NCBI GenBank assembly: GCA_902557575.1
Contig: CACEAR010000002.1
Location: forward strand, 1 to 40,224
Origin: an uncultured SAR86 cluster bacterium
GTDB taxonomy: Bacteria; Pseudomonadota; Gammaproteobacteria; Magnimaribacterales; D2472
Reading direction: 5' to 3'
DNA: 40,224 nt
The notes beneath the pieces are model-generated. The model saw only the letters and a list, made by a program, of their open reading frames with translations, was not told the DNA's origin and searched no databases. Positions 25,487 to 33,123 of this stretch are shown here, in pieces. The position numbers and the translations under genes are program-made. Position 1 is the first letter of the stretch, and each line of letters opens with the position of its first letter.

Positions 25487-26830
25487 TTAATTGTTATCAA
25501 TAAGTTTAAAGTAATTTTTTGAAGCCTGCATTACTTTTGGTGCCAACCATAATGCAGAAATTAGAGTTGGAATAGCCATCATAGCAAATGCACCATCAGC
25601 TATATTTATAGCAATATCAATTGGGACTATCGAATAAATAAAAATACTTAAAATGTATAGATAAATATAGAATTTCATGCCGAATTTTCCAAATAGAAAT
25701 CTTGAGCAAGTTGCTCCGTAATACGAGTAAGTAAAGATTGTGCTCAAGCCAAAGCAAATTACGCAGATGAAAAGAATTAATCCGCCAAAGTTTCCTAATA
25801 AAATACTAAAAGCTTCTGCTGTTAATGTAACGCCTTGAGACGATGATGTTTCCCAAACTCCTGATACTAGAATCATTAAAGCAGTAGCTGTGCATATAAT
25901 TAATGTATCAAAAATTGGTCCTGTCATAGCCACTAGACCTTGTTTAACTGGATTTGAAACTTTAGCAACTCCATGAACCAAAGACTCAGTTCCCATACCT
26001 GCTTCATTTGAAAAAGCTCCTCTTCTAACGCCATAAATTAACACTCCAAAAAAGGTACCACCTGCAATAGCAGTTCCATTAAATGCATCGACAAAAATTA
26101 ATTTAAAGGCAGGTAAAACTAGGTTTAAATTTAGTATGAGCGCTACAATCATTGCTCCAAAATAAATTGACCCCATTAGAGGCACAAGAAACGTTGCAAC
26201 TTCAGCTATTCTTTTTAAACCACCAATTACCACTAATCCAGTAATACCTGCGAGGACTAAACCTCCCAAAATATTAAAATTCTCAATTTCTGAAAAAGCA
26301 AGGTCTCCGGTGATTTGAATAAGTTGATTGCTTTGAAAAGCTGGTAAGCAGCCTATCATTCCTGCCAAAGCAAAAAAATATGCAAGGGGTAGCATTCTTT
26401 TTGGAAGACCATTCTTTATTACATACATAGGACCGCCAAAGATTTCTCCTTCTTTAGTCTTTTCTCGATACATCACTGACAAAGTACAGGTAAAAAATTT
26501 TGTAGCTATACCTATAATTGCTGTCACCCACATCCAAAAAATTGAGCCAGGCCCTGCTACTGAAATTGCAAGTGCAACACCAGCAATATTACCCAACCCA
26601 ATTGTCCCCGACAATGATGTGGTAAGAGCTTGGAAGGGACTTACTTCGCCCTCTTCATCACTCTTTTCCTTGGAAAAAAGAATTCTAAAAGCGTGCAGAA
26701 GATATTTAAAAATCTCAAATCTTGAATAAATTAAAAAAAATATCCCAGATCCAATTAATAGAAATATTAACCATGGGCCCCAAGCAGCTGAAGCAAATTG
26801 CTCAGCATAGAAGTTTGGAGATTGGTCCAT
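25487..26830 (-). CDS. Alanine or glycine:cation symporter (AGCS family)
   Basis: Inner-membrane sodium-coupled amino-acid importer. The 447 residues form about eleven helices with the family motifs SLSGTIGLGNIAGVA (about 67-82), GGPMYVIKNGL and GAFSNEAGMGTESLVHG. These glycine-rich stretches are diagnostic of AGCS (AlsT/DagA-like) carriers. Alanine or glycine is the expected substrate, with sodium or proton as driver. It is followed at 4 bases by the outer-membrane barrel gene, so the two could act in uptake across both membranes (inference). Confidence 0.93.
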   Translation of the reverse strand: MDQSPNFYAEQFASAAWGPWLIFLLIGSGIFFLIYSRFEIFKYLLHAFRILFSKEKSDEEGEVSPFQALTTSLSGTIGLGNIAGVALAISVAGPGSIFWMWVTAIIGIATKFFTCTLSVMYREKTKEGEIFGGPMYVIKNGLPKRMLPLAYFFALAGMIGCLPAFQSNQLIQITGDLAFSEIENFNILGGLVLAGITGLVVIGGLKRIAEVATFLVPLMGSIYFGAMIVALILNLNLVLPAFKLIFVDAFNGTAIAGGTFFGVLIYGVRRGAFSNEAGMGTESLVHGVAKVSNPVKQGLVAMTGPIFDTLIICTATALMILVSGVWETSSSQGVTLTAEAFSILLGNFGGLILFICVICFGLSTIFTYSYYGATCSRFLFGKFGMKFYIYLYILSIFIYSIVPIDIAINIADGAFAMMAIPTLISALWLAPKVMQASKNYFKLIDNN

Positions 26831-26860
26831 TTAAATCAGGCCTAATTTATTGACAGCATC

Positions 26861-27151
26861 TTATTGATAACCTTCAACTACTGCATACATTCTCTCGGCT
26901 CCACCCTCCAGCAAAGTTAATGCCTCTTTATACTCTGAACTGCTGTAAGCAGCCAGTGCAGTTTCATAGGAATCAAATTCAACTACTACATTTCTGGAGA
27001 AATCGATTCCCTCTTTGGTTTCATGTTGACCGCCTCTAACAAGAAATTTACCACCAAATTTCTCTATTGCTATTTCAGCTTGTTTGCCATACCTTGAGAG
27101 CTTCTCATCATCGAGAATATTTGCTTTAGCGACCCAGTAACCTTTTGGCAT
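26861..27151 (-). CDS. DUF1330 family protein
   Basis: A 96-residue dimeric ferredoxin-like-fold protein of the DUF1330 type. It shows MPKGYWVAKANI at the start, KFGGKFLVRGGQHE in the middle and NVVVEFDSYETALAAYSSSEYKEA toward the end, the standard family pattern. Function is unknown. It starts 3 bases after the upstream crotonase stop, so the two are co-expressed. Confidence 0.88.
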   Translation of the reverse strand: MPKGYWVAKANILDDEKLSRYGKQAEIAIEKFGGKFLVRGGQHETKEGIDFSRNVVVEFDSYETALAAYSSSEYKEALTLLEGGAERMYAVVEGYQ

Positions 27152-27154
27152 TCT

Positions 27155-27829
27155 CTATTTAACTATCAAAGGTTTAATAATTTTTACATCATCAGCAATA
27201 TATGCATTTTTCGTTTTTTCGTAATGGGGATGACCCAAAGTTGCTAGATCAATGGCCTTTTCCATAACTCTAGCTTCAAAATCAGACTCATCAACAAGCT
27301 CATCTATTATTCCTGCATCAACTGCTTTAGCAAATGGGTATGGATCTGCATGAAGCAGAACAGAATATGCATGTTTTTTAGAAATCCTACTTGCAGCAAT
27401 CTGCATAATACTAGTTGGGATATCCATATTATTTCTAACCTCGTTAGCTTGAGTTACAAAATCTCCATTCAAGCCTATTCTATAATCACATCCACATGCT
27501 ACAAAAAGACCCATTGCAATAGTATGCCCAGATAAAGCAGCAATAACCGGCCTTGGAAAAGTAAAAATGTCATACATAAACCTCATCCCTAGATCGCTCA
27601 TTTTTGAGATTTTTTCCATATCTCCAGATGCAAATGTTTTTAAATCAAAGCCAGCAGAAAAAATTCCTTCTTTACCCTTTATTACTAGAGAGCCACTATC
27701 TTTAGGAACATCATTTAAGCAATTATTAATCGCTTCAAGCATTTCTATAGAAAAGACATTTACCTTTCCATCATCTAAGCTTAATACTGATACATCATCG
27801 ATTTTTTCAAGAGTTGCATAGTCTGTCAT
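27155..27829 (-). CDS. Crotonase-fold enoyl-CoA hydratase/isomerase family protein
   Basis: A 224-residue crotonase. First oxyanion segment GIFSAGFDLK (about 55-64), second GHTIAMG (about 101-107). The catalytic region reads QANEVRNNMDIPTS, which keeps a glutamate (near residue 130) where many hydratases have one. The sequence resembles the 'crotonase/enoyl-CoA hydratase' proteins used in marine bacteria for acyl-CoA metabolism; substrate not determined. Start codon is 3 bases after DUF2256, whose last codons carry its AAGGAG Shine-Dalgarno. The operon photolyase-DUF2256-crotonase-DUF1330 is tightly packed. Confidence 0.85.
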   Translation of the reverse strand: MTDYATLEKIDDVSVLSLDDGKVNVFSIEMLEAINNCLNDVPKDSGSLVIKGKEGIFSAGFDLKTFASGDMEKISKMSDLGMRFMYDIFTFPRPVIAALSGHTIAMGLFVACGCDYRIGLNGDFVTQANEVRNNMDIPTSIMQIAASRISKKHAYSVLLHADPYPFAKAVDAGIIDELVDESDFEARVMEKAIDLATLGHPHYEKTKNAYIADDVKIIKPLIVK

Positions 27830-27832
27830 TTT

Positions 27833-27976
27833 TTACTCCTTAGCATTGGTTTTGCATCTTTTACTACAAAATCTGACCTCATCCCAAGATCTTTCCCATT
27901 TTTTTCTCCATGTAAAAGGCCTATTACATGTTACACAAATTTTTTGAGGAAGATTAGATTTTTTTATTCTTTTCAA
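27833..27976 (-). CDS. DUF2256 small zinc-ribbon-like protein
   Basis: A 47-residue protein found by translating the gap after the photolyase gene. It contains KICVTCNRPFTWRKKWERSW and then VRFCSKRC: four cysteines as CxxC and CxxxC, the DUF2256 pattern and a likely zinc site. The best start is the TTG at 27974-27976, which overlaps the photolyase TGA as TTGA; no ATG is available in frame. DUF2256 genes are known neighbours of photolyase/cryptochrome genes, supporting the call. Function unknown; perhaps nucleic-acid or protein binding. Confidence 0.88.
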   Translation of the reverse strand: MKRIKKSNLPQKICVTCNRPFTWRKKWERSWDEVRFCSKRCKTNAKE

Positions 27977-29460
27977 AGAGTTTTTTCCTCAATAAAAACA
28001 CCAGCCGCCTTAAAAATTCTTAATTTCCTATCCTTATCAAGTTTATCTAGAGCTCTTATCATTAGCGATAGACGTGGATTTGAAGCAAAGAATTCTCTAT
28101 TGTCTTCAATAAATTTCCAGTAAAGGCCATCCACAATTTCACACCAATCTCCCCTTTTAAAATTTGACATCCTTAATATGTAACTTGATCCACAAATATA
28201 TGGCTTAGTAGCAAATATTCCTCCATCAGCAAATGTTCCCATACCAAAAACATTGGGAACCATTACCCACTCAGAAGAATCAACAAACATTTCCATAAAC
28301 CATTTATAAATCTCTGATGGATGTATTCTTGACATATTCATTATGCTAGCTAAAACCATAAGTCTATTTATGTGATGAGTATACCCAAACTCTAGTGCGC
28401 CTTTTATGGCATCATCTAGAGGCTCTATACCTGTTTCTCCTGTATACCATGCATCAGATAGTTTTCCTTGATGGTTCCAATAATTAGCATCAATCATTTT
28501 TTCAGAAAAGTTTTGATAAATGCCTCTTATAAATTCCCTCCATCCGATTATTTGTCTAATAAATCCTTCTAGGCTGTTCAGAGGAATATCGTTTTCCTCA
28601 GCATAATTTCTTGCCTCAGTAATAACTTGCTGTGGAGTAATAATCCCAAGGTTCATTGAACTACTTAATGCAGAATGAAGTTGAAAATGCTCCCCCATAA
28701 AAATAGCATCCTCATATGGCCCAAAATCTTTAAAACGCTCATCAAAAAAAACATTAAGCCAATCTAAAGCTTGTTCAGAGGTAAAGGGAAAAATATTATT
28801 TATTATCCCTGGATGCTCTTTAAATTCAGTATTTATAAAATTAGAAATTTCTTCAGAATCAAATCGTTTTTTGATAATTGGAAGTTCTGGAATTATGTAA
28901 CCTTTGGGTAGCTTTTTTCTGTTTTCATCATCAAAGCTCCATTTGCCTCCCACAGGCTTTCCATCTTCTAAAAGAAGATCCATATCTTTTCTAGCTTTCT
29001 TGTAATAGTTAGCTTGTAATATAAAAGTTTTATCTCCTATAAATTCTTTGAATGATTCTCTTGTATCAATGAACATGGGTGTTTTAAGAATTTCATGAGT
29101 AATCTCAAGCTCATTAATCAACTGGAGTATTTCATTTTCAAAGGGTTTATCTTCTATTTCAAAGAACTTAATTTTAGTAAACTTATTTCTCTTGATTTCT
29201 TCAGCTAATTTTTCGGTAAAAGGATCATTAAATCTATTATTAAAATCGTAATAAATGTTTCTTATGTTTGATTGGTCAAGAGAGTCTCTAAATGACCTCA
29301 TTGCATTAAAAAATAGAGCAATTTTAGATTTATGATGTTTTTCATATGTGCATAATCCAGAATCCTCACACATGAAAACAGTTTCAGTTTCTTCTATTTT
29401 TTGTATTTCTAAAGGGAAAAGCTGATTTCCTAGAATTAATCTTAAAGTTTTATCTGTCAT
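27973..29460 (-). CDS. Photolyase/cryptochrome of the PhrB/CryB (FeS-BCP) family, apparently without the Fe-S cluster
   Basis: A 495-residue flavoprotein homologous to (6-4) photolyase PhrB and bacterial cryptochrome CryB. The N-terminal DPRP domain starts TLRLILGNQLFP; the FAD domain has GWREFIRGIY, GYTHHINRLMV, FGMGTFADGGIFATKPY and NPRLSLMIRALDK. Relatives usually carry four cysteines for a [4Fe-4S] cluster: one in the 'TGETxxxCL' segment and three in 'SDYCxxCxYxxxxxxGxxxCPF'. Here these read TGETGIEPL (Pro347) and SNFKRGDWCEIVDGLYW (432-448), shortened by several residues with one cysteine left. Role: light-driven DNA repair or blue-light sensing. Confidence 0.9.
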   Translation of the reverse strand: MTDKTLRLILGNQLFPLEIQKIEETETVFMCEDSGLCTYEKHHKSKIALFFNAMRSFRDSLDQSNIRNIYYDFNNRFNDPFTEKLAEEIKRNKFTKIKFFEIEDKPFENEILQLINELEITHEILKTPMFIDTRESFKEFIGDKTFILQANYYKKARKDMDLLLEDGKPVGGKWSFDDENRKKLPKGYIIPELPIIKKRFDSEEISNFINTEFKEHPGIINNIFPFTSEQALDWLNVFFDERFKDFGPYEDAIFMGEHFQLHSALSSSMNLGIITPQQVITEARNYAEENDIPLNSLEGFIRQIIGWREFIRGIYQNFSEKMIDANYWNHQGKLSDAWYTGETGIEPLDDAIKGALEFGYTHHINRLMVLASIMNMSRIHPSEIYKWFMEMFVDSSEWVMVPNVFGMGTFADGGIFATKPYICGSSYILRMSNFKRGDWCEIVDGLYWKFIEDNREFFASNPRLSLMIRALDKLDKDRKLRIFKAAGVFIEEKTL

Positions 29461-29499
29461 AACCCCTTATTACTTAATGATTTAATTTATAAATTCAAT

Positions 29500-29525
29500 A
29501 AAAAAGGCCGCTGAGCGGCCTTTAA
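29500..29525 (-). terminator. Intrinsic terminator of the 253-residue lipoprotein gene
   Basis: Stem GGCCGC / GCGGCC with a three-base loop, followed on the minus strand by a run of six T. It lies 17 bases after the stop of the lipoprotein gene and ends that single-gene unit before the photolyase operon. Confidence 0.92.
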
Positions 29526-29541
29526 AATAGACTTAGTCTAT

Positions 29542-30303
29542 TTAACTCGCTGCAGCATTCTTAAATTCTGCACTGCTCCAAAGCTCTGGATCATCACATT
29601 CAGTATGTGAGTCAAAGATTGCTTGCATTTCTGCACCATTTTCATACCAATTCATATTTCCACTTTCCATTGTTTCAAATGTTTGATGAAAATTAAGCCA
29701 GTAGAAATCATTAGGATCACTGGTGTCTTGAGGAAGATAGACCCCGTAAGTATATGGATCATCTGTGTCATATTCTTCTAGCCACTCATCGAAAAGAGCA
29801 ATATCAGCCATTAGCTCAGATTTAGAAGCACCGTTCACAAATCTGCATGCCTGTGATTGAGTTGCAAAAGATTTCCAATCAAGTCCACTTTGTGGGTCTC
29901 CCAGATGAAACTCATGATCAAATACTTGGGTGTTATCACAGTCCAAAACATTATTTGAAGATTGATCCCATTCCTGCGCGTCCTCTCTTGAAAGCCATGA
30001 CTCCCATGCAGAATCTGCAGCTTCTTTTGAGGTCCATTGAAGCTCCCACCAACCATTTTGCTGTCCGCTAGCTGGTGCATAGCCTCCGGCCCAAACCATC
30101 TGATCATAAACAGCAACTAATTCATTCCAGTCAGCAACAAACTTCCTCATATTTTCATCTGAGTAGTCAGGGCCGGCTGTACAAGGAATCATTTGGTTAA
30201 AGAAAACAGTTTGTGGAGCATCTGCATCTTCCATTGTATTAGAACAACTGACAACGAAAATTAATGCAAAAAAAGTTAACAAGCTTTTTGTAGTTAAATT
30301 CAT
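29542..30303 (-). CDS. Two-domain lipoprotein of an unrecognised family (copy 1)
   Basis: A 253-residue lipoprotein (lipobox FVVSC, Cys20). I know no named family. The mature protein appears to hold two similar halves. Half 1 runs from Cys41 (MIPCTAGPDYSDENM) through WWELQWTSKEAADSAWESW to Cys122. Half 2 runs from Cys153 (SQACRFVNGASKSELM) through FYWLNFHQTFE to Cys236. Each begins C-x3-G and ends in a cysteine after a Trp-rich strand, spaced 81 and 83 residues, suggesting one disulfide per domain. It is a close paralogue of the next gene and has its own terminator. Confidence 0.75.
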   Translation of the reverse strand: MNLTTKSLLTFFALIFVVSCSNTMEDADAPQTVFFNQMIPCTAGPDYSDENMRKFVADWNELVAVYDQMVWAGGYAPASGQQNGWWELQWTSKEAADSAWESWLSREDAQEWDQSSNNVLDCDNTQVFDHEFHLGDPQSGLDWKSFATQSQACRFVNGASKSELMADIALFDEWLEEYDTDDPYTYGVYLPQDTSDPNDFYWLNFHQTFETMESGNMNWYENGAEMQAIFDSHTECDDPELWSSAEFKNAAAS

Positions 30304-30341
30304 AAATTCTCCGAAAAAATTAATAAGAATTTATATTACAA

Positions 30342-30373
30342 AAAAAAGCCACCAAAAGGTGGCTTTTTAAGAT
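30342..30373 (-). terminator. Intrinsic terminator of the 281-residue lipoprotein gene
   Basis: Stem AAAAAGCCACC / GGTGGCTTTTT around AAAA, flanked on the minus strand by an eight-T run. It lies just beyond the stop at 30388, so this lipoprotein is transcribed alone. Confidence 0.92.
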
Positions 30374-30387
30374 AAAAGTTCGATTTT

Positions 30388-31233
30388 TTAATAGCTTGAA
30401 AAATCTGGCATGAAATCTTTTTGCTCACTATTGTAGAAAGTCCAGCCATGATAAATATCTATAACATCCTCTCTACAGGTGGCAAATTCACTAAACTGAG
30501 GAAAGAGAGTTGATCTCATATTAGTTTCAAAGACTTCGTTTATCTTAACCATTGATGCTTCGCTATTTGTAAAGCTTGCCCATAGAAAATCTATTCCTTC
30601 CTCTGTATGTGAGCCATCTTCATTTAGTTGAGCATAGTAGTTACCATAATGAAAAGATGTCCCATCAAAGCCATCAGTATTCTCATAAACTCCTGCGGTA
30701 TATTTAGGTAAAAATGCAACTGCATCCGCTTTAGAGGAGCCTTCGTTATAAAAACAATGATAAAACTCACTGTAAAAATATCCACTCTCTGGAAGAGCTC
30801 CAAAATGATCTGCTTCAACTGGAAAAATTGCATCCAATGCATTTCTACCTTCTGCATCACAAGATAAAACACTTTCATATTTCTCAGTCCATGCTGCTGC
30901 TTCAGTATTAGAGGCCCATTGAGACCATGCTGCATTTGCGGCATCTTGCGAAGACCAATTAAGCTCCCACCAACCGGTATTTCCGAATGCATTTGATTCT
31001 GCAGCTGGAGCATAGCCCCATGCGCCTTTTAAATCATCTGCAGTAAGTAAACTACGCCATTCACTTATCATTTCTTGCATATTCTCAACAGAGTAGTCTG
31101 GACCAGCCTGGCATGGCATAAATTCAACAAAAATTGATTCTCCATTAAACGTTGCTGCTTGATTTGAGTCTTGTTCAGTTGAGCAACCTACAAAAAGAAA
31201 CGAAACGAAAGATAGTAATAATAATTTTTTCAT
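30388..31233 (-). CDS. Two-domain lipoprotein of an unrecognised family (copy 2)
   Basis: A 281-residue lipoprotein (lipobox FLFVGC, Cys17). Start at the ATG 31231-31233 with GGAG 8 bases upstream; the TTG further up is part of that Shine-Dalgarno. As in its neighbour, two halves are visible: Cys41 (MPCQAGPDYSVENM) through WWELNWSSQDAANAAWSQW to Cys125, and Cys160 (YHCFYNEGSSKADAV) through FLWASFTNSEAS to Cys253. The first halves of the two proteins are clearly alike (CxAGPDYSxENM, YAPA, WWELxWxS). Surface or periplasmic role; function unknown. Confidence 0.75.
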   Translation of the reverse strand: MKKLLLLSFVSFLFVGCSTEQDSNQAATFNGESIFVEFMPCQAGPDYSVENMQEMISEWRSLLTADDLKGAWGYAPAAESNAFGNTGWWELNWSSQDAANAAWSQWASNTEAAAWTEKYESVLSCDAEGRNALDAIFPVEADHFGALPESGYFYSEFYHCFYNEGSSKADAVAFLPKYTAGVYENTDGFDGTSFHYGNYYAQLNEDGSHTEEGIDFLWASFTNSEASMVKINEVFETNMRSTLFPQFSEFATCREDVIDIYHGWTFYNSEQKDFMPDFSSY

Positions 31234-31276
31234 AATACTCTCCAAAAGATTATATTAACTGATTTTTAAAGCGCTA

Positions 31277-31642
31277 TTAAGATTCAACATGGAAAAGCTT
31301 TGTATAAATTTTCCATTCATCATCTTTCTTTAAAAAAGATAAACAGTCTACGAAAATCATTCCTAAGTATGCTTCTCTAACTTTAACTGCTGCAGTATTC
31401 CCATAAACTTCACATGAAAGTATTTCTAGCATCTTTTCATCATTGTTTTCCATCGGTGATGGTTGTTGCGATGCTACAAAACCTGCAAAATCATCGACAG
31501 TCATTTCATGAAAACCATCTGGGAGATACCCTGTTATGGAAGCATTTGGATTAAAAGAAGCTTTAATTTTTTCAGGATCTGACTCATAACATCCATCAAA
31601 ATATAACTGAATACAATCATTTATCATTTCATTATCATTCAT
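31277..31642 (-). CDS. NTF2-like (putative lumazine-binding-type) protein
   Basis: A 121-residue cytoplasmic protein of the NTF2-like superfamily. It starts MNDNEMINDCIQLYFDGCYESD, continues FNPNASITGYLPDG and MTVDDFAGFVASQ, and ends WKIYTKLFHVES, the pattern of the PF12893-type proteins. The ATG at 31640-31642 has GGAG 8 bases upstream. The open frame extends further, but that part is the tRNA-Ser gene. It lies 14 bases after the tRNA and is probably transcribed with it. Confidence 0.78.
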   Translation of the reverse strand: MNDNEMINDCIQLYFDGCYESDPEKIKASFNPNASITGYLPDGFHEMTVDDFAGFVASQQPSPMENNDEKMLEILSCEVYGNTAAVKVREAYLGMIFVDCLSFLKKDDEWKIYTKLFHVES

Positions 31643-31656
31643 ATTTTTCTCCAAAA

Positions 31657-31746
31657 TGGCGGAGAGTGAGGGATTCGAACCCTCGATACAGTTACCCGTA
31701 TACCTCCTTAGCAGGGAGGCGCTTTCGACCACTCAGCCAACTCTCC
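31657..31746 (-). tRNA. tRNA-Ser(GCT)
   Basis: Folds as a class II tRNA. Acceptor strands GGAGAGT and ACTCTCC with discriminator G and an encoded CCA; anticodon stem CCTCC/GGAGG around CTGCTAA with anticodon GCT; a long variable arm (TATACGGGTAACTGTA) and T-loop GGTTCGAATCC. Reads AGC and AGU serine codons. In E. coli and Pseudomonas a tRNA-Ser(GCT) also lies downstream of alaS, so this is ancestral gammaproteobacterial order. Confidence 0.97.
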
Positions 31747-31788
31747 AAGTTTTTTATTATACAGACAATTTTATAATGCTTAACGATT

Positions 31789-33123
31789 CTAATTATCGAA
31801 TTCTAGTCTATGACCAAAATTCAAAGACTCAGAAAATTGCCCTTCTTTATAAGCAATATTTCCGTTGAGGATGGTTGCATGAATTAATGAACGCATTGTT
31901 CTGTTTTCTAAAGGTGACCACCCACATTTGTGTAAGATATTTTCTTTATTTACAGTATAGGTTTTATCCAAATCAACACATGTTATATCTGCAAAGTACC
32001 CCTCCCTTAGGAATCCTCTATCTTTAATATTGAATCTCTTTGCAACGTTATGACTGGACTTTTCAACAATCATTTCTAAAGAAAAAATATCATCAAAATA
32101 AAACTCGAGTAGCATCTGAAGAGAGTGCTGGACCAAAGGAATACCTGAAGGAATATTTGGATATTTTTGACTTTTTTCTTCAAAAGTATGGGGAGCATGG
32201 TCGGTTGCAAAAATATCGATTTTATTTGCTTTTACGGCTTCAATAATTCCAAGTCTGTCTTCCTCTGTTTTAATTGAGGGATTGCAAACAATAAAATTGC
32301 CAAGCTCTTCATAATCTTTGTCACTAAAAGTTAGGTGATGAACGCAGCCCTCAGCAGTAATATGTTTGTTCTCAATCGGATCAGTTGTAAATAATTCCAT
32401 TTCCCTTGCTGTTGAAAGGTGGAGAACATGTAAATTAGAGCCAAATCTTTTTGCCAGCCCAACAGCTAATGAACTAGATAAATAGCAACATTCCTCATCT
32501 CTTATAACTGCATGATGAGCAGCTTCAAGCTTGTCGCCATACTTTTCTTTATATAGTCTCTCATTTTCCACTAATCTTTTAGGATCTTCACAGTGAGTAA
32601 CAATATTTGTAGGACAATGTTCAAAAATCTTCTCAAGCGATTCATATTTATCAACCAGCAAATCACCAGTGGATGCTCCCATAAATACTTTGAGGCCACA
32701 TGAGGTTTTTGGATCATGTTTTTTTATCTCCTCAATGTTGTCATTTGTTGCACCTAAATAAAATGAGTAATTGCCAACAGATTTTGTTGAAGCCATCTCA
32801 AACTTTTTCTCTAAATTCTCAATAGTAGAGGTATTAGGATTTACATTAGGCATCTCAAAATAACTTGTAACACCACCAGCAAGAGCGGCTTTTGATTCAG
32901 TGGCAATCTCACCTTTGTGGGTAAGGCCTGGTTCTCTAAAATGAACTTGATCATCAATAAGACCAGGAATTACAAGCTTTCCTGATAAATCTAGTTCTTC
33001 GGAAGATTCTGAATCAATCGAAGCGGCTATTTTTTCAATTCTTTGATTTTTAATTGCAATATCTACCTGTGATTCAACATTTTCATTGATAACATTGCAG
33101 TTTTTAAGGACTAAGTCATACAT
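31789..33123 (-). CDS. pyrC: Dihydroorotase (class I type)
   Basis: Closes carbamoyl-aspartate to dihydroorotate in pyrimidine synthesis. The 444-residue amidohydrolase has VIPGLIDDQVHFREPG (first metal histidines), GGVTSYFEMPNVNP, GLKVFMGAS with a lysine that may bridge the metals, VTHCEDP, VLHLSTA and ATDHAPHT with the catalytic aspartate. It is the long class I-like enzyme, not the short E. coli class II form. The ATG overlaps the lysC stop by one base; the gene stands where csrA often follows lysC or alaS. Confidence 0.94.
   Translation of the reverse strand: MYDLVLKNCNVINENVESQVDIAIKNQRIEKIAASIDSESSEELDLSGKLVIPGLIDDQVHFREPGLTHKGEIATESKAALAGGVTSYFEMPNVNPNTSTIENLEKKFEMASTKSVGNYSFYLGATNDNIEEIKKHDPKTSCGLKVFMGASTGDLLVDKYESLEKIFEHCPTNIVTHCEDPKRLVENERLYKEKYGDKLEAAHHAVIRDEECCYLSSSLAVGLAKRFGSNLHVLHLSTAREMELFTTDPIENKHITAEGCVHHLTFSDKDYEELGNFIVCNPSIKTEEDRLGIIEAVKANKIDIFATDHAPHTFEEKSQKYPNIPSGIPLVQHSLQMLLEFYFDDIFSLEMIVEKSSHNVAKRFNIKDRGFLREGYFADITCVDLDKTYTVNKENILHKCGWSPLENRTMRSLIHATILNGNIAYKEGQFSESLNFGHRLEFDN

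Noticed and set aside
29542..31233. Mobile element or phage origin for the duplicated lipoprotein genes
   Set aside because: No transposase, terminal repeats or target duplications; base composition matches neighbours.
31643..31732. N-terminal extension of the NTF2-like gene
   Set aside because: The extra 30 codons lie in the tRNA-Ser gene; the ATG at 31642 has a good Shine-Dalgarno.
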